A stretch of DNA of 64,000 nucleotides from Candidatus Amarobacter glycogenicus (GTDB lineage: Bacteria; Chloroflexota; Dehalococcoidia; Tepidiformales; Tepidiformaceae), in contig JADJZF010000006.1 in NCBI GenBank assembly GCA_016719395.1, positions 148,501 to 212,500 on the forward strand. Reading direction: 5' to 3'. Positions 1-7,938 of the stretch are shown here, one piece after another (the stretch's first letter is position 1; every line of letters starts with the position of its first letter). Below the pieces are notes generated by a model. It was not told the DNA's origin, ran no database searches, and saw only the letters and a program-made list of their open reading frames with translations. A program made the translations under genes and the position numbers.

Positions 1-97
1 GGATGACCTGGAACGAGCCCGTGAACTTGTCGCCTGGGGCGTGGATGGCCTCACCACCCACAGGGTCGACGAGATGCGCCGGGAGTTTGTGCTGTGA
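1..97 (+). CDS. C-terminal end of a probable glycerophosphodiester phosphodiesterase (partial)
   Basis: Only the last 31 codons lie in the window; the gene begins upstream. The visible residues include W-G-V-D-G-L-T-T-H-R-V-D-E-M, which resembles the last strand-helix of GDPD TIM barrels, where a G-V-D-G-I-I-T-D-R-P type motif precedes the final helix. The stop codon TGA overlaps the GTG start of hemW (GTGA), so the two genes are probably translationally coupled. The call rests on a short tail and is tentative. Confidence 0.5.
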   Translation, partial: DDLERARELVAWGVDGLTTHRVDEMRREFVL

Positions 98-1275
98 GGC
101 CCATAGCCGTTTACGTCCACATCCCGTTCTGCACGGTGAAGTGCGGCTATTGCGATTTCAACGCCTACGCAGGCATGGACAACCTGAAGTTCGATTACGG
201 CCGCGCTTTGGTCAGCGAGATCGACGCACTGGGGGACCTCCTTGAGGGACGGGTCGTGAGCACCATCGGTTTCGGGGGAGGGACTCCCGGGGAAATCCCC
301 GCGGGCACCATCGGCTCCGTCATCGCGGCGTTGCGTCAGCGGGCGCCCCTGGCCCCGAGAGCAGAGGTGTCGCTGGAACTGAACCCCGGTACGACTTCTG
401 AAGACGCCATCCGAGACTTGCGAGCGTTCGGCGTCACCCGGCTCTCCATCGGCGCGCAAAGCTTCAATCCTGCGGAGCTGCGTTTCCTGGACCGAATCCA
501 CTCGGTCGAAGCCACCGTCGCAAGTGTCCGGATGGCGCGCCGGGCTGGCTTCGAAAGCGTCGGCCTCGACCTGATCTACGGTCTCCCCGGGCAGTCCAAA
601 GAGAGCTGGGAAGCTTCGCTCGCGGCAGCTACGGCGCTCGGCCCGGACCATGTCTCCACGTACGCGCTCACCGTCGAAGACGGGACGATGCTCGCCCGCC
701 GCGTCGCCCGGGGCGAAGTGGAGCCGCTCGACGCCGATGCTGTCGCCGACCTGTATGACCTGGCAACGGAGGTCCTCGAAGCAGCCGGCTACGAGCAGTA
801 CGAACTCTCCAACTGGGCCAGGCCTGGCCACCAATCGCGCCACAACCGGACGTATTGGACCGACGGTGAGTACCTGGCAATCGGCGCCGGGGCGCACGGA
901 TATCACAACGGCGAACGCTACGAAAACATCGCTCACCCGCGCAGCTACATCGCGGCGGTCGAGGCGGGCAGTTCGCCGCCGTTCGTGGCGCTTGCGAACC
1001 GTTACACCCCGGACTGCGCGACCAGCATGAGCGACTGGCTCGCGCTCCGACTGAGGCTCATCGAGGGCTTCACGCCGGTCGAGTTCGCCGGAAGATTCGG
1101 CGTGCGCCTTCCCCCCGCGGTCACCGGCGTGCTCGAAGAGTGCCGGAGCGCTGGAGTCATCGAGTACACGGCCGAACGCGTCCGGCTGAGCCGGAGCGGG
1201 CGGTTGCTCCACGGTGAGGTTGCCTCCCGGTTGCTGCTCGCCTGCCGCCAGTCAGCTGCGGACGGGGGCAACTAG
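94..1275 (+). CDS. hemW: HemW-like radical SAM heme chaperone
   Basis: 393 aa. The radical SAM motif C-T-V-K-C-G-Y-C appears near residue 13 inside H-I-P-F-C, followed by C-D-F, as in HemW (the former 'oxygen-independent coproporphyrinogen oxidase-like' family). HemW binds heme and SAM and delivers heme to respiratory enzymes. The glycine-rich F-G-G-G-T-P motif and the C-terminal HemW segment W-L-A-L-R-L-R-L-I-E-G are present. The start is GTG with GGGAG 8 nt upstream, and it overlaps the preceding stop. It lies 2 nt before selB, probably in one operon. True coproporphyrinogen dehydrogenase HemN is less likely from the short N-terminus. Confidence 0.88.
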   Translation: MRPIAVYVHIPFCTVKCGYCDFNAYAGMDNLKFDYGRALVSEIDALGDLLEGRVVSTIGFGGGTPGEIPAGTIGSVIAALRQRAPLAPRAEVSLELNPGTTSEDAIRDLRAFGVTRLSIGAQSFNPAELRFLDRIHSVEATVASVRMARRAGFESVGLDLIYGLPGQSKESWEASLAAATALGPDHVSTYALTVEDGTMLARRVARGEVEPLDADAVADLYDLATEVLEAAGYEQYELSNWARPGHQSRHNRTYWTDGEYLAIGAGAHGYHNGERYENIAHPRSYIAAVEAGSSPPFVALANRYTPDCATSMSDWLALRLRLIEGFTPVEFAGRFGVRLPPAVTGVLEECRSAGVIEYTAERVRLSRSGRLLHGEVASRLLLACRQSAADGGN

Positions 1276-1277
1276 CG

Positions 1278-3116
1278 ATGCCCGTCATCGGCACGGCCGG
1301 GCACGTCGACCATGGCAAGAGCACGCTCGTCCAGGCCCTTACCGGGATCGACCCCGACCGCCTGCGGGAGGAGAAGGAGCGGGGCCTCACTATCGACCTC
1401 GGCTTCGCCTGGCTCACACTCCCGTCGGGGCGCGACGTGGGCATCGTGGATGTCCCGGGGCACGAGCGATTCATCAAGAACATGTTGGCCGGAGCGGGTG
1501 GTGTCGACCTTGCCTTGCTCGTCGTAGCCGCCGATGAAGGGGCTCGCCCACAAACGCGGGAGCACCTCGCCATCCTCGACTTGCTGGAAGTACCTGCCGG
1601 ACTCGTTGTCATCACGAAATGCGACCTGGTCGAACCGGAATATGCCGACCTCGTCGAGGCGGAACTCGAGGAAACGCTCGAAGGGTCGCGGCTCGAGGGG
1701 GCGCCCGTCGTCCGGGTCTCCGCGGCCACCGGGCAGGGTCTGGAAGAGCTCACCCGGCAAATAGACAGTCTCCTCGACGCAGCACCGGCGAAGCGCGACC
1801 TCGCACGTGGACGCCTGCCAATCGACAGGGCTTTCACGATCCAGGGGTTTGGCGCGGTCGTCACCGGCACCCTCATCGATGGTGCGCTCGAAGTTGGCCA
1901 GGACGTGGTGTTGCTGCCGGGCGGCCTGAAGGCGCGAATTCGAGGCCTCCAGCGCCACCGGACGAAGGTTGATCGCCTCGAGCCCGGGACTCGGGCTGCT
2001 GTGAACCTCAGCGGCGTCCACGTCGACGAGATCCATCGCGGCATGGTTCTCGCGCGCCCGGGCGCGGCCGATGTCGCGCACTCTCTCGCTGTCCGCCTCT
2101 CGGCCAGCCGGATCCTCACGCATCCGCTCGCTCACGACTCAGAAGTGACCGCCCTCTGCGCGACGGCTGAATCCCAGGCCAGGGTGCGGCTCCTTGATGC
2201 TGAAGTGCTGAGCGGTGGGTCGGAATGCTGGGCTCAGCTCGTCCTCGATTCGCCCATCGCTCTCGCCGCTGGAGACCACGTTGTCATCCGTTCTCCGAAC
2301 GAGACCGTCGCGGGCGGCAGGGCGGTCCTGCTCAACCCGCGCCGTCTCCGGAGGAACCACACTCCAACCATCGAAATGCTGGAAAGGCTCCTGCAAGGCA
2401 CCCCCGGCTCGCGCATGCTCGACGCGCTCCTCGCCGGGCCGGCGGACCTGCGCTCCCTCGGCGCCGCGCTCCACCTGGAGCCCGGCGCAGCCGATGAAGC
2501 GTGCGAAGAGCTGGTCGCTCGCGGAGATGTTCTCAAGCGCGCAGAGACGCTCGTCGCGCGGGCATGGCTCGAATCTGCTCAGTCAGCACTAGTGGCGAGC
2601 GTCGACGCATTCCTGAAGGCGAATCCGCTCCGCCGCGCCACCCCGCGGGAACACGCGCGTGGGGCCGTGCGCCAGGCGGCAGCGGCGTTCGATCTCATCG
2701 CCGAATCCGCCCTCGAAGCGGGTTTGCTGGAAGCGCGTGGCCCGGGACTTGCGCGGCCCGGTTACGAAGCCGTGCTTACGGCCGCCCAACAAGCGGAAGT
2801 CGAAATCTTCCTGGCAGGGCTGCGGGCCAACCCGTATAGCCCACCAACGGACCGGATACCGTCGCCCGGGTTGCTCGCCTTCCTCGTGGAGCGCGGCGAC
2901 GTTGAGGACGCGGGATCGGGCGTCGTCTTTGAGGCCGGCGCGTTTCGCCAGATGGCTGCCCGGACGCGTGCTCACATCGAGGCGAACGGGTCAGTTTCCC
3001 TCGCCGAGGCGCGAGACCTGTTTGGGACGAGCCGGAAGTACGCAAAGGCTTTTCTTGAGCATCTCGATGCGCTTCACGTCACGCGTCGCAACGGGGACCT
3101 GCGCACTCTCCGGTAG
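1278..3116 (+). CDS. selB: Selenocysteine-specific elongation factor SelB
   Basis: 612 aa, the usual SelB length. G1 is G-H-V-D-H-G-K-S near residue 8, then the SelB-typical T-I-D-L-G-F-A, G3 D-V-P-G-H-E and G4 T-K-C-D. EF-Tu-like domains 2 and 3 follow, and the last part consists of winged helices ending in a basic R-N-G-D segment that in SelB binds the SECIS hairpin. SelB carries Sec-tRNA(Sec) to the ribosome at recoded UGA codons. ATG start, with GGGGG 9 nt upstream. No selA, selD, selC or recognisable selenoprotein is visible in this window, so the rest of the pathway must lie elsewhere. Confidence 0.92.
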   Translation: MPVIGTAGHVDHGKSTLVQALTGIDPDRLREEKERGLTIDLGFAWLTLPSGRDVGIVDVPGHERFIKNMLAGAGGVDLALLVVAADEGARPQTREHLAILDLLEVPAGLVVITKCDLVEPEYADLVEAELEETLEGSRLEGAPVVRVSAATGQGLEELTRQIDSLLDAAPAKRDLARGRLPIDRAFTIQGFGAVVTGTLIDGALEVGQDVVLLPGGLKARIRGLQRHRTKVDRLEPGTRAAVNLSGVHVDEIHRGMVLARPGAADVAHSLAVRLSASRILTHPLAHDSEVTALCATAESQARVRLLDAEVLSGGSECWAQLVLDSPIALAAGDHVVIRSPNETVAGGRAVLLNPRRLRRNHTPTIEMLERLLQGTPGSRMLDALLAGPADLRSLGAALHLEPGAADEACEELVARGDVLKRAETLVARAWLESAQSALVASVDAFLKANPLRRATPREHARGAVRQAAAAFDLIAESALEAGLLEARGPGLARPGYEAVLTAAQQAEVEIFLAGLRANPYSPPTDRIPSPGLLAFLVERGDVEDAGSGVVFEAGAFRQMAARTRAHIEANGSVSLAEARDLFGTSRKYAKAFLEHLDALHVTRRNGDLRTLR

Positions 3117-3120
3117 CGAT

Positions 3121-4095
3121 TCAGGCAGGCTCGACGGCGAGGTTCTCGCTCTTCCCACGAAGCCGGCGGAAGAACCGGCCGAAGTCCCCGTTCTCCCACG
3201 CCACGAGCAGCTGCGATGCGACGCAGATGCTCGAGTAGGTGCCGGCGACGATGCCGACGAGGAGCACGAGAAGGAAGTTCCGGATCGTTTCGCCGCCGAT
3301 CAGCATCATCGCCACCACCGTGAGGACCACGGTCAGCGACGTGTTGATGGAGCGTGCGAGCGTCTCCGTCATGCTGGCGTTGACTGCTTCCTCGAATGGG
3401 ATGTACGGATCGTTGTGGATGGTTTCGCGGATACGGTCGAAGACGACGATCGTGTCATGCACCGAGAATCCGATGACGGTCAGGATCGCGGTGATGAAGG
3501 CGAGGTCGACTTCGGTCCCTCGGAACTCCCCGAGGAGCGCGAAGAGCCCGAGCACGATGAATGCGTCGTGCAGCACGGCGATCACTGCGGCAGCTCCGTA
3601 CCGGAATGGGCGAGGGACGGCCCGGAAGGCTATCCAGATGTAGATGAGGATGGCGAACGAGGCCGCGACAACGGCGAATGTCGCGTTGCGCGCGATCTCG
3701 GTTGAAACCGTCTCCGAAACCGTCGAGAAGTTGCTCCGCGTGAGTGCCCCGAAGCGCTGGCGCAGCCCGGCCTCTATCTCGTTGATCTCGCCCGGGAGTT
3801 CCGGGCCCTCGGAGGAATCGAGAGCGGGTGCGTTCTGGAGTTCTTCCGTGCGGATCAGGTATTTGTTTGAACCGGCGCCCTGGACGCGGGCCTCTTCGTG
3901 GCCCAGGTCGTGCATGGCATCGCGCACTTCGCCCTGGGAGACCTCGCGTTCCGTGAACTCGATCGTGAAGGTCGAACCGGAGGTGAATTCGATTCCCGGC
4001 CGAAGCTGGAAGATCGCGAGCGAGATGGCTGCGACGACGAAGATCGCAAATGAGACCGAGAGGTACCACCAGCGCTTCCCTGCGAAATCAAGCAT
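3121..4095 (-). CDS. secF: Protein translocase subunit SecF
   Basis: 324 aa. The first TM segment is followed by the SecF-typical G-I-E-F-T-S-G (G-x-D-F-x-G-G class), a periplasmic domain, and a C-terminal block of five TM helices including V-I-G-F-S-V-H-D-T-I-V-V-F-D-R, the SecF signature. With SecD it forms the RND-like proton-driven complex that assists Sec export. The start ATG overlaps the secD stop by 8 nt, with AGGAG 7 nt upstream. It converges on selB with a 4 nt gap and no visible terminator. Confidence 0.95.
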   Translation of the reverse strand: MLDFAGKRWWYLSVSFAIFVVAAISLAIFQLRPGIEFTSGSTFTIEFTEREVSQGEVRDAMHDLGHEEARVQGAGSNKYLIRTEELQNAPALDSSEGPELPGEINEIEAGLRQRFGALTRSNFSTVSETVSTEIARNATFAVVAASFAILIYIWIAFRAVPRPFRYGAAAVIAVLHDAFIVLGLFALLGEFRGTEVDLAFITAILTVIGFSVHDTIVVFDRIRETIHNDPYIPFEEAVNASMTETLARSINTSLTVVLTVVAMMLIGGETIRNFLLVLLVGIVAGTYSSICVASQLLVAWENGDFGRFFRRLRGKSENLAVEPA

Positions 4096-5503
4096 TTCCC
4101 TGCTCCTCCGAGGTCATCCCCGCCCGGCGCGCGGAAGGCGCTGTCTTCTTCACTTCGTCCGCATTGAACAGGAAGTGGTTCTTCGCCAGCGGTGTGCCGA
4201 GGACCATCCTCAGGAACGTCCGCGTCACGGTGATCGCCGAGAACATGCTGATCAACACGCCGATCGCCAGTGTCAGGGCGAAGCCCTGGACGACGGCCGC
4301 ACCGAAATTCGCGCCGAAGTAATACAGGATCGTGCAGGTGATCAGCGTCGAGACGTTCGAGTCGCGAATCGACGACCACGCCCGCCGGAACCCGATGTCG
4401 ATGGCAGCGTTCAACGTCCGCCCGCGCCGCAACTCCTCCTTCATCCGCTCGAAGATGAGGATGTTCGCATCGACGGCGATGCCGATGGAGAGGACGAACG
4501 CCGCGATGCCGGAGAGCGTCAGCGTAATCGGGACCAGCTTGAAGACCATCAAGGTGATGGCCGTGTAGACAAGCAGGGCGGCCGAGGCGAGCACCCCCGG
4601 GAGCCGGTAGTACAGGATCATGAAAAGCATGACCGCGAGGAGTCCGACCTGGCCCGCTCTCACCGAATCCAGGACGGAGTCTTCCCCGAGTGTCGCGCTC
4701 ACTTCTTCGGCCTGGATGATCTTGAGAGGCACCGGCAAGGCACCGGCGTTGAGTTGTTTCGAGAGGTTGTTCGCCTCGCTGAAGCTTGCCTGACCGGTTA
4801 TCTGGCCCGAATCAGAGATGATCCCACTCACCGATGCCTGGGACAGGACCACGTCGTCCAGCATCACGATCAGGTAGTTCCGAGGGTCGGAACTCGGGTA
4901 GGAGAGTGCACGCCTGGTGATCTGGTCCATCAGCTTCGAGCCGCGCGATGTCGTTTCGAACACCACCGCGAAGGTCGTGCCGATGTTCTGGGCGTAGGTG
5001 TTGTTCTTGATGTCGGCGCCGGTCATGGCGATCGTTTGTCCGTCGATGACACCGGACGCCTCGACGAGCTGCTGGTTGTCGTCGTAGACCATGAATTTCA
5101 GGGCCGCCGTCTTGCCGATGAGGTCCTGGGCTTCCTGCAAGGAGAGTCCCGGCACCTGCACGCTGATGCGGTTGCCGCTCGTCTTGTTGATTTCGGCTTC
5201 GCTGACGCCGAACTCGTTCACCCGTCGTTCCACGACATTCTTTGCGCTGTCGAGGGCGGTGCCCAGGTCACCCTGGTAATCGGCGGGTGGGTCGGCCTGC
5301 AGGATCAGGTAGGCGCCGCCCTGGAGGTCCAGGCCGAGACGCATCGTTTCCCGTTCCCAGTCGCCCAGCTTGATGCCTCGCCCGTGCGGCCAGAAGTCGC
5401 CCGGCAGGTACCGGTACGGAGAACTCGGCCACACGACGATGACGCTGAACGCGGTAAGCGCGACGACGAAGAGGAAAACGAAGACGGTTGAAGTACTACG
5501 CAC
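4088..5503 (-). CDS. secD: Protein translocase subunit SecD
   Basis: About 470 aa. It has an N-terminal TM segment, then the SecD motif L-G-L-D-L-Q-G-G, a long periplasmic domain with V-N-E-F-G-V, and a C-terminal RND-type membrane block containing G-I-A-V-D-A-N-I-L-I-F-E-R. An in-frame ATG at 5566 exists, but it would overlap yajC by 71 bp and add a proline-rich tail. I prefer the GTG at 5503, which overlaps the yajC stop (GTGCGTAG) and has GAGG about 12 nt upstream. It forms the operon yajC-secD-secF. Confidence 0.92.
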   Translation of the reverse strand: MRSTSTVFVFLFVVALTAFSVIVVWPSSPYRYLPGDFWPHGRGIKLGDWERETMRLGLDLQGGAYLILQADPPADYQGDLGTALDSAKNVVERRVNEFGVSEAEINKTSGNRISVQVPGLSLQEAQDLIGKTAALKFMVYDDNQQLVEASGVIDGQTIAMTGADIKNNTYAQNIGTTFAVVFETTSRGSKLMDQITRRALSYPSSDPRNYLIVMLDDVVLSQASVSGIISDSGQITGQASFSEANNLSKQLNAGALPVPLKIIQAEEVSATLGEDSVLDSVRAGQVGLLAVMLFMILYYRLPGVLASAALLVYTAITLMVFKLVPITLTLSGIAAFVLSIGIAVDANILIFERMKEELRRGRTLNAAIDIGFRRAWSSIRDSNVSTLITCTILYYFGANFGAAVVQGFALTLAIGVLISMFSAITVTRTFLRMVLGTPLAKNHFLFNADEVKKTAPSARRAGMTSEEQGNA

Positions 5504-5843
5504 TGGTGTGGGAAACCTCGCCGGCTGTGGGCTCGGCCGTTGATGTTGGGGGTTCGGCGGGCTCAAGCGTACTCAATCGCCGCAGTACAGAATCGGTCAA
5601 CGCCCGGACGCGGACGCCGGGAGCAATTTCGAGGATGAGTTCGGTCGGGCCGTTGACCGGGACGATCACGTCCTTCACTTCTCCGATGATGCCGCCGGTG
5701 GTGACGATTTCGTCGCCGACTTGGAGCTGGCGGACGGCTTTCCGGCGGGCCTTCTGATCCTGGAGCACGGGACGGAGCAGGAAGAAGTAGAAGGCAACCA
5801 CCGCGAACCCGGTGTAGAAAATCACCTGCCACATTGCGGTCAT
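5496..5843 (-). CDS. yajC: Sec translocase accessory subunit YajC
   Basis: 115 aa. One N-terminal TM helix ends in F-F-L-L-R-P, followed by the YajC core with Q-V-G-D-E-I-V-T-T-G-G-I-I-G. The C-terminal tail is acidic and Pro/Thr-rich. YajC associates with SecDF. It is first of the three sec genes, transcribed toward secD, with AGGAG upstream of the ATG. The HD-domain gene lies 35 bp further upstream on the same strand. Confidence 0.9.
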   Translation of the reverse strand: MTAMWQVIFYTGFAVVAFYFFLLRPVLQDQKARRKAVRQLQVGDEIVTTGGIIGEVKDVIVPVNGPTELILEIAPGVRVRALTDSVLRRLSTLEPAEPPTSTAEPTAGEVSHTSA

Positions 5844-5878
5844 GGGCGGGAAACTCCTGCTCGGCGGCCCTGGCCGGG

Positions 5879-6760
5879 TTACTCTGCGGCCTTCAGGGTT
5901 TCGAGGACCGAGCGTGCCAGCGCAAGCGCCTCGGGCTTCGTTGAAACGGCCCGTTCGAGTTCGGCTCGGCGAACCGATGTTAGGACAGCCCCCAACAAGC
6001 GTCCACCGGCCAGGTCAAGCTCTGCGATGAGGTCATCTCCCGTCAGCAGGGGTGGCTCCCCATCTTCGTTCGCAGCCCACGCGCGCGCCGTCACGTAATT
6101 CACGAACGTCACGTGGCGCCGGAAGTTCTCCCGAGTGTACCCCGGCCCCCGGGTCGCCATGCCATCGCTCAGGTTCACCAGCATCAGCGGCAGGACGTGT
6201 CCATCGAGGTCACTCACGAACTTACGGACCGCCTTGTCCGAGGCAGGTCCGTTCTTGATCAATTCCCCCGGCCGAAGGTGGTAGCGGATCATCCGGGCGA
6301 CGAAATCCGTGGCGGCCGGCCCAAACCCGAGTGCTGGCAACCGCTCTCGCATGAGTTCGGCACCGCGCGGTCCGTGCCGGGGGAACCGCAGCCGGCCTTC
6401 CTCGAAGATCGCCGTGGCCGGTTTCGCCACATCGTGCAGGAGGGCCGAGAGCCGGATCAGGGCCAGGAGCGGCACGTCCTCGATGCCCCGTTCGAGGGTT
6501 TCGTCCAGGTCGATCCACGCCAGTGCTTCGCGCAGTTCACGGTTGCCGTCGCCCGGCCCCAGGGCAGCATCCAGCGCGGCCACCGCCGCCATGTTGTGGC
6601 CCAGGACGTCGTAATAGTGGAGTTCAGGCTGGACGAAGCCGCGGCCGGCTTCCAGTTCGGGCACGAGCGAAGTGAGCTCGCCAGTCGCATCGAGGGCGCG
6701 CAGCGCAGTTGAGGCCTCGGTCGCGAGCAGCGCATCGAGGAGCCGGGCGGGCAGGTTCAT
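5879..6760 (-). CDS. HD-domain protein related to the C-terminal half of CCA-adding enzymes
   Basis: 293 aa. The sequence matches the RNA-binding neck plus HD region of bacterial CCA-adding/poly(A) polymerase family proteins: H-Y-Y-D-V-L-G-H-N near residue 48, L-L-H-D-V-A-K-P near residue 109, H-G-P-R-G-A-E-L, and Y-H-L-R-P-G near residue 165. The nucleotidyltransferase head, with its G-G-x-V-R-D and D-x-D motifs, is absent. The protein is therefore probably a metal-dependent phosphohydrolase or nuclease acting on tRNA ends or nucleotides; substrate unknown. The ATG lies 7 nt after TACGCT and has no Shine-Dalgarno site, so it looks leaderless. Confidence 0.75.
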   Translation of the reverse strand: MNLPARLLDALLATEASTALRALDATGELTSLVPELEAGRGFVQPELHYYDVLGHNMAAVAALDAALGPGDGNRELREALAWIDLDETLERGIEDVPLLALIRLSALLHDVAKPATAIFEEGRLRFPRHGPRGAELMRERLPALGFGPAATDFVARMIRYHLRPGELIKNGPASDKAVRKFVSDLDGHVLPLMLVNLSDGMATRGPGYTRENFRRHVTFVNYVTARAWAANEDGEPPLLTGDDLIAELDLAGGRLLGAVLTSVRRAELERAVSTKPEALALARSVLETLKAAE

Positions 6761-6772
6761 CGGAGAAAGCGT

Positions 6773-6798
6773 ACAGGCACGCCTTCCGGCGTGCCTGT
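6773..6798 (-). terminator. Perfect 11-bp hairpin between xerD and the HD-domain gene
   Basis: ACAGGCACGCC (6773-6783) and GGCGTGCCTGT (6788-6798) form a perfect 11-bp stem with a 4-nt loop. On the minus strand it follows the recombinase stop by 27 nt and precedes the HD gene start by 12 nt. Only a weak T-rich stretch follows, so it could be a terminator for the recombinase, an RNA stabiliser, or part of the HD gene promoter; the TACGCT hexamer overlaps its downstream edge. Confidence 0.55.
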
Positions 6799-6825
6799 CG
6801 ATCCTACCGCGGTGCCCGAGCCGGC

Positions 6826-7731
6826 CTACGAGGCGCGCGGGTGGGCTTTGTCGTACTCCCTGCGCTTCTGGTCGCCGGTGAGGTGTGTGTAGATCTGGGT
6901 GGTCGAGATGCTCGCGTGGCCAAGAGCGTCCTGTACATTGCGAAGTGGCATGCCACCTGAGAGCATGTGGGTCGCGTAGGTGTGCCGGAGCGTGTGGGGC
7001 GTAATCGCCTTGTCGAGCTTCGCTTCTTTCGCGTAGTTCTTCAGGATCAGCCAGAAGCCCTGGCGGGTCAGGCGTTCACCGCGGCGGTTCACGAAGAGCG
7101 CCGTCTCCCGCCGGTTGCGGACCAGGCGAGGCCGCACGTGGAAGATGTACTGGCGCAACTCATCGACCGGACGTTGATGGAGCGGGAGGACGCGTTCACG
7201 TTCGCCCTTTCCGACGCAGCGAACGGTGACGGGGTCGCTCTCGAGTGCGATGTCCGCGACGTCGAGGGAGACCAGTTCGGTGACGCGAAGGCCCGTGGCA
7301 TAGAGCAGTTCGAGCATCGCCTTGTCGCGTCGCGATTCGGGGGTATTCCGCCGTGAGGGCTGTTCGAGAAGTTCATCGACTTCCTGCACAGAGAGAGCCC
7401 GGGGGAGGGTCTTCCCAACCTGTGGGGACTTCAGTTGCTCCGTCGGATCACCGTCGACCATGCCTTCTGCGGCAAGGAAGCCGTAGAACGACTTCACCGC
7501 CGCAACCTTGCGGGCGACGGTCGCGTCTTTGTAGTGGGCGCCGTTTCGCAGATGCTCGACGTACCCAACGATGAGTTCGTGCTTGATTGCCTCGATCGCG
7601 CGCCCCGGCGCCTGCTCCGCGACGAACCCCAGGAACTGGGACAGGTCGTTTCGGTAGGCTGCGATGGTGTTGTTAGAGGCGTTCTTCTCGACCGCGAGAA
7701 AATTCAAAAACTGACCTGTGCGCTCGTCCAT
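6826..7731 (-). CDS. xerD: Tyrosine recombinase XerD-type
   Basis: 301 aa, the normal Xer length. An N-terminal SAM-like DNA-binding domain (about 1-100) is followed by a complete catalytic domain: R149 in A-T-G-L-R-V-T-E-L, K175 in G-K-G-E, H246-x-x-R249 in H-T-L-R-H, H272 in L-G-H-A-S and the nucleophile Y281 in T-Q-I-Y-T-H. Xer recombinases resolve chromosome dimers at dif. The chromosomal setting and close match to the Xer pattern argue against a phage integrase. A second Xer-like gene is at 42281-43267; which one is the XerC partner cannot be told from sequence alone. Confidence 0.87.
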   Translation of the reverse strand: MDERTGQFLNFLAVEKNASNNTIAAYRNDLSQFLGFVAEQAPGRAIEAIKHELIVGYVEHLRNGAHYKDATVARKVAAVKSFYGFLAAEGMVDGDPTEQLKSPQVGKTLPRALSVQEVDELLEQPSRRNTPESRRDKAMLELLYATGLRVTELVSLDVADIALESDPVTVRCVGKGERERVLPLHQRPVDELRQYIFHVRPRLVRNRRETALFVNRRGERLTRQGFWLILKNYAKEAKLDKAITPHTLRHTYATHMLSGGMPLRNVQDALGHASISTTQIYTHLTGDQKRREYDKAHPRAS

Positions 7732-7807
7732 AACGTCGCTTTAACCTCGATACGTAACGGTCGTGGGTTCTAGGGGCGGGCGCCATGATAGGCGGCGCTT
7801 TCGGCGC

Positions 7808-7924
7808 GTGTCCACGGAATTCTGGGGATTCTTTGTGAAGATCCAGTGCGCGAAACCCGGCTGCAACAATATGACAGTGGAGCATTCACAGCAGCGGCAC
7901 TGTGCCCGATTGAAGGTGTCATAA
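7808..7924 (+). CDS. Possible 38-aa cysteine-containing peptide
   Basis: A short open frame in the 207-bp gap between xerD and the permease, starting at GTG 7808 or GTG 7835. It encodes I-Q-C-A-K-P-G-C-N-N-M and then Q-R-H-C-A-R, a C-x4-C plus H-C arrangement that could bind zinc. No clear Shine-Dalgarno site or TAnnnT signal was found. It may be chance; nothing else was recognised in this gap. Confidence 0.2.
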   Translation: MSTEFWGFFVKIQCAKPGCNNMTVEHSQQRHCARLKVS

Positions 7925-7938
7925 CGAGAGTTTACGCC

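Noticed and set aside
3644..5491. 615-codon plus-strand open frame across secF and secD
   Set aside because: Antisense to two clear sec genes; composition is that of a GC-rich shadow frame with no family pattern.
6826..7731. Mobile-element integrase
   Set aside because: Sequence pattern and length fit cellular Xer recombinases; no att repeats or cargo genes flank it.
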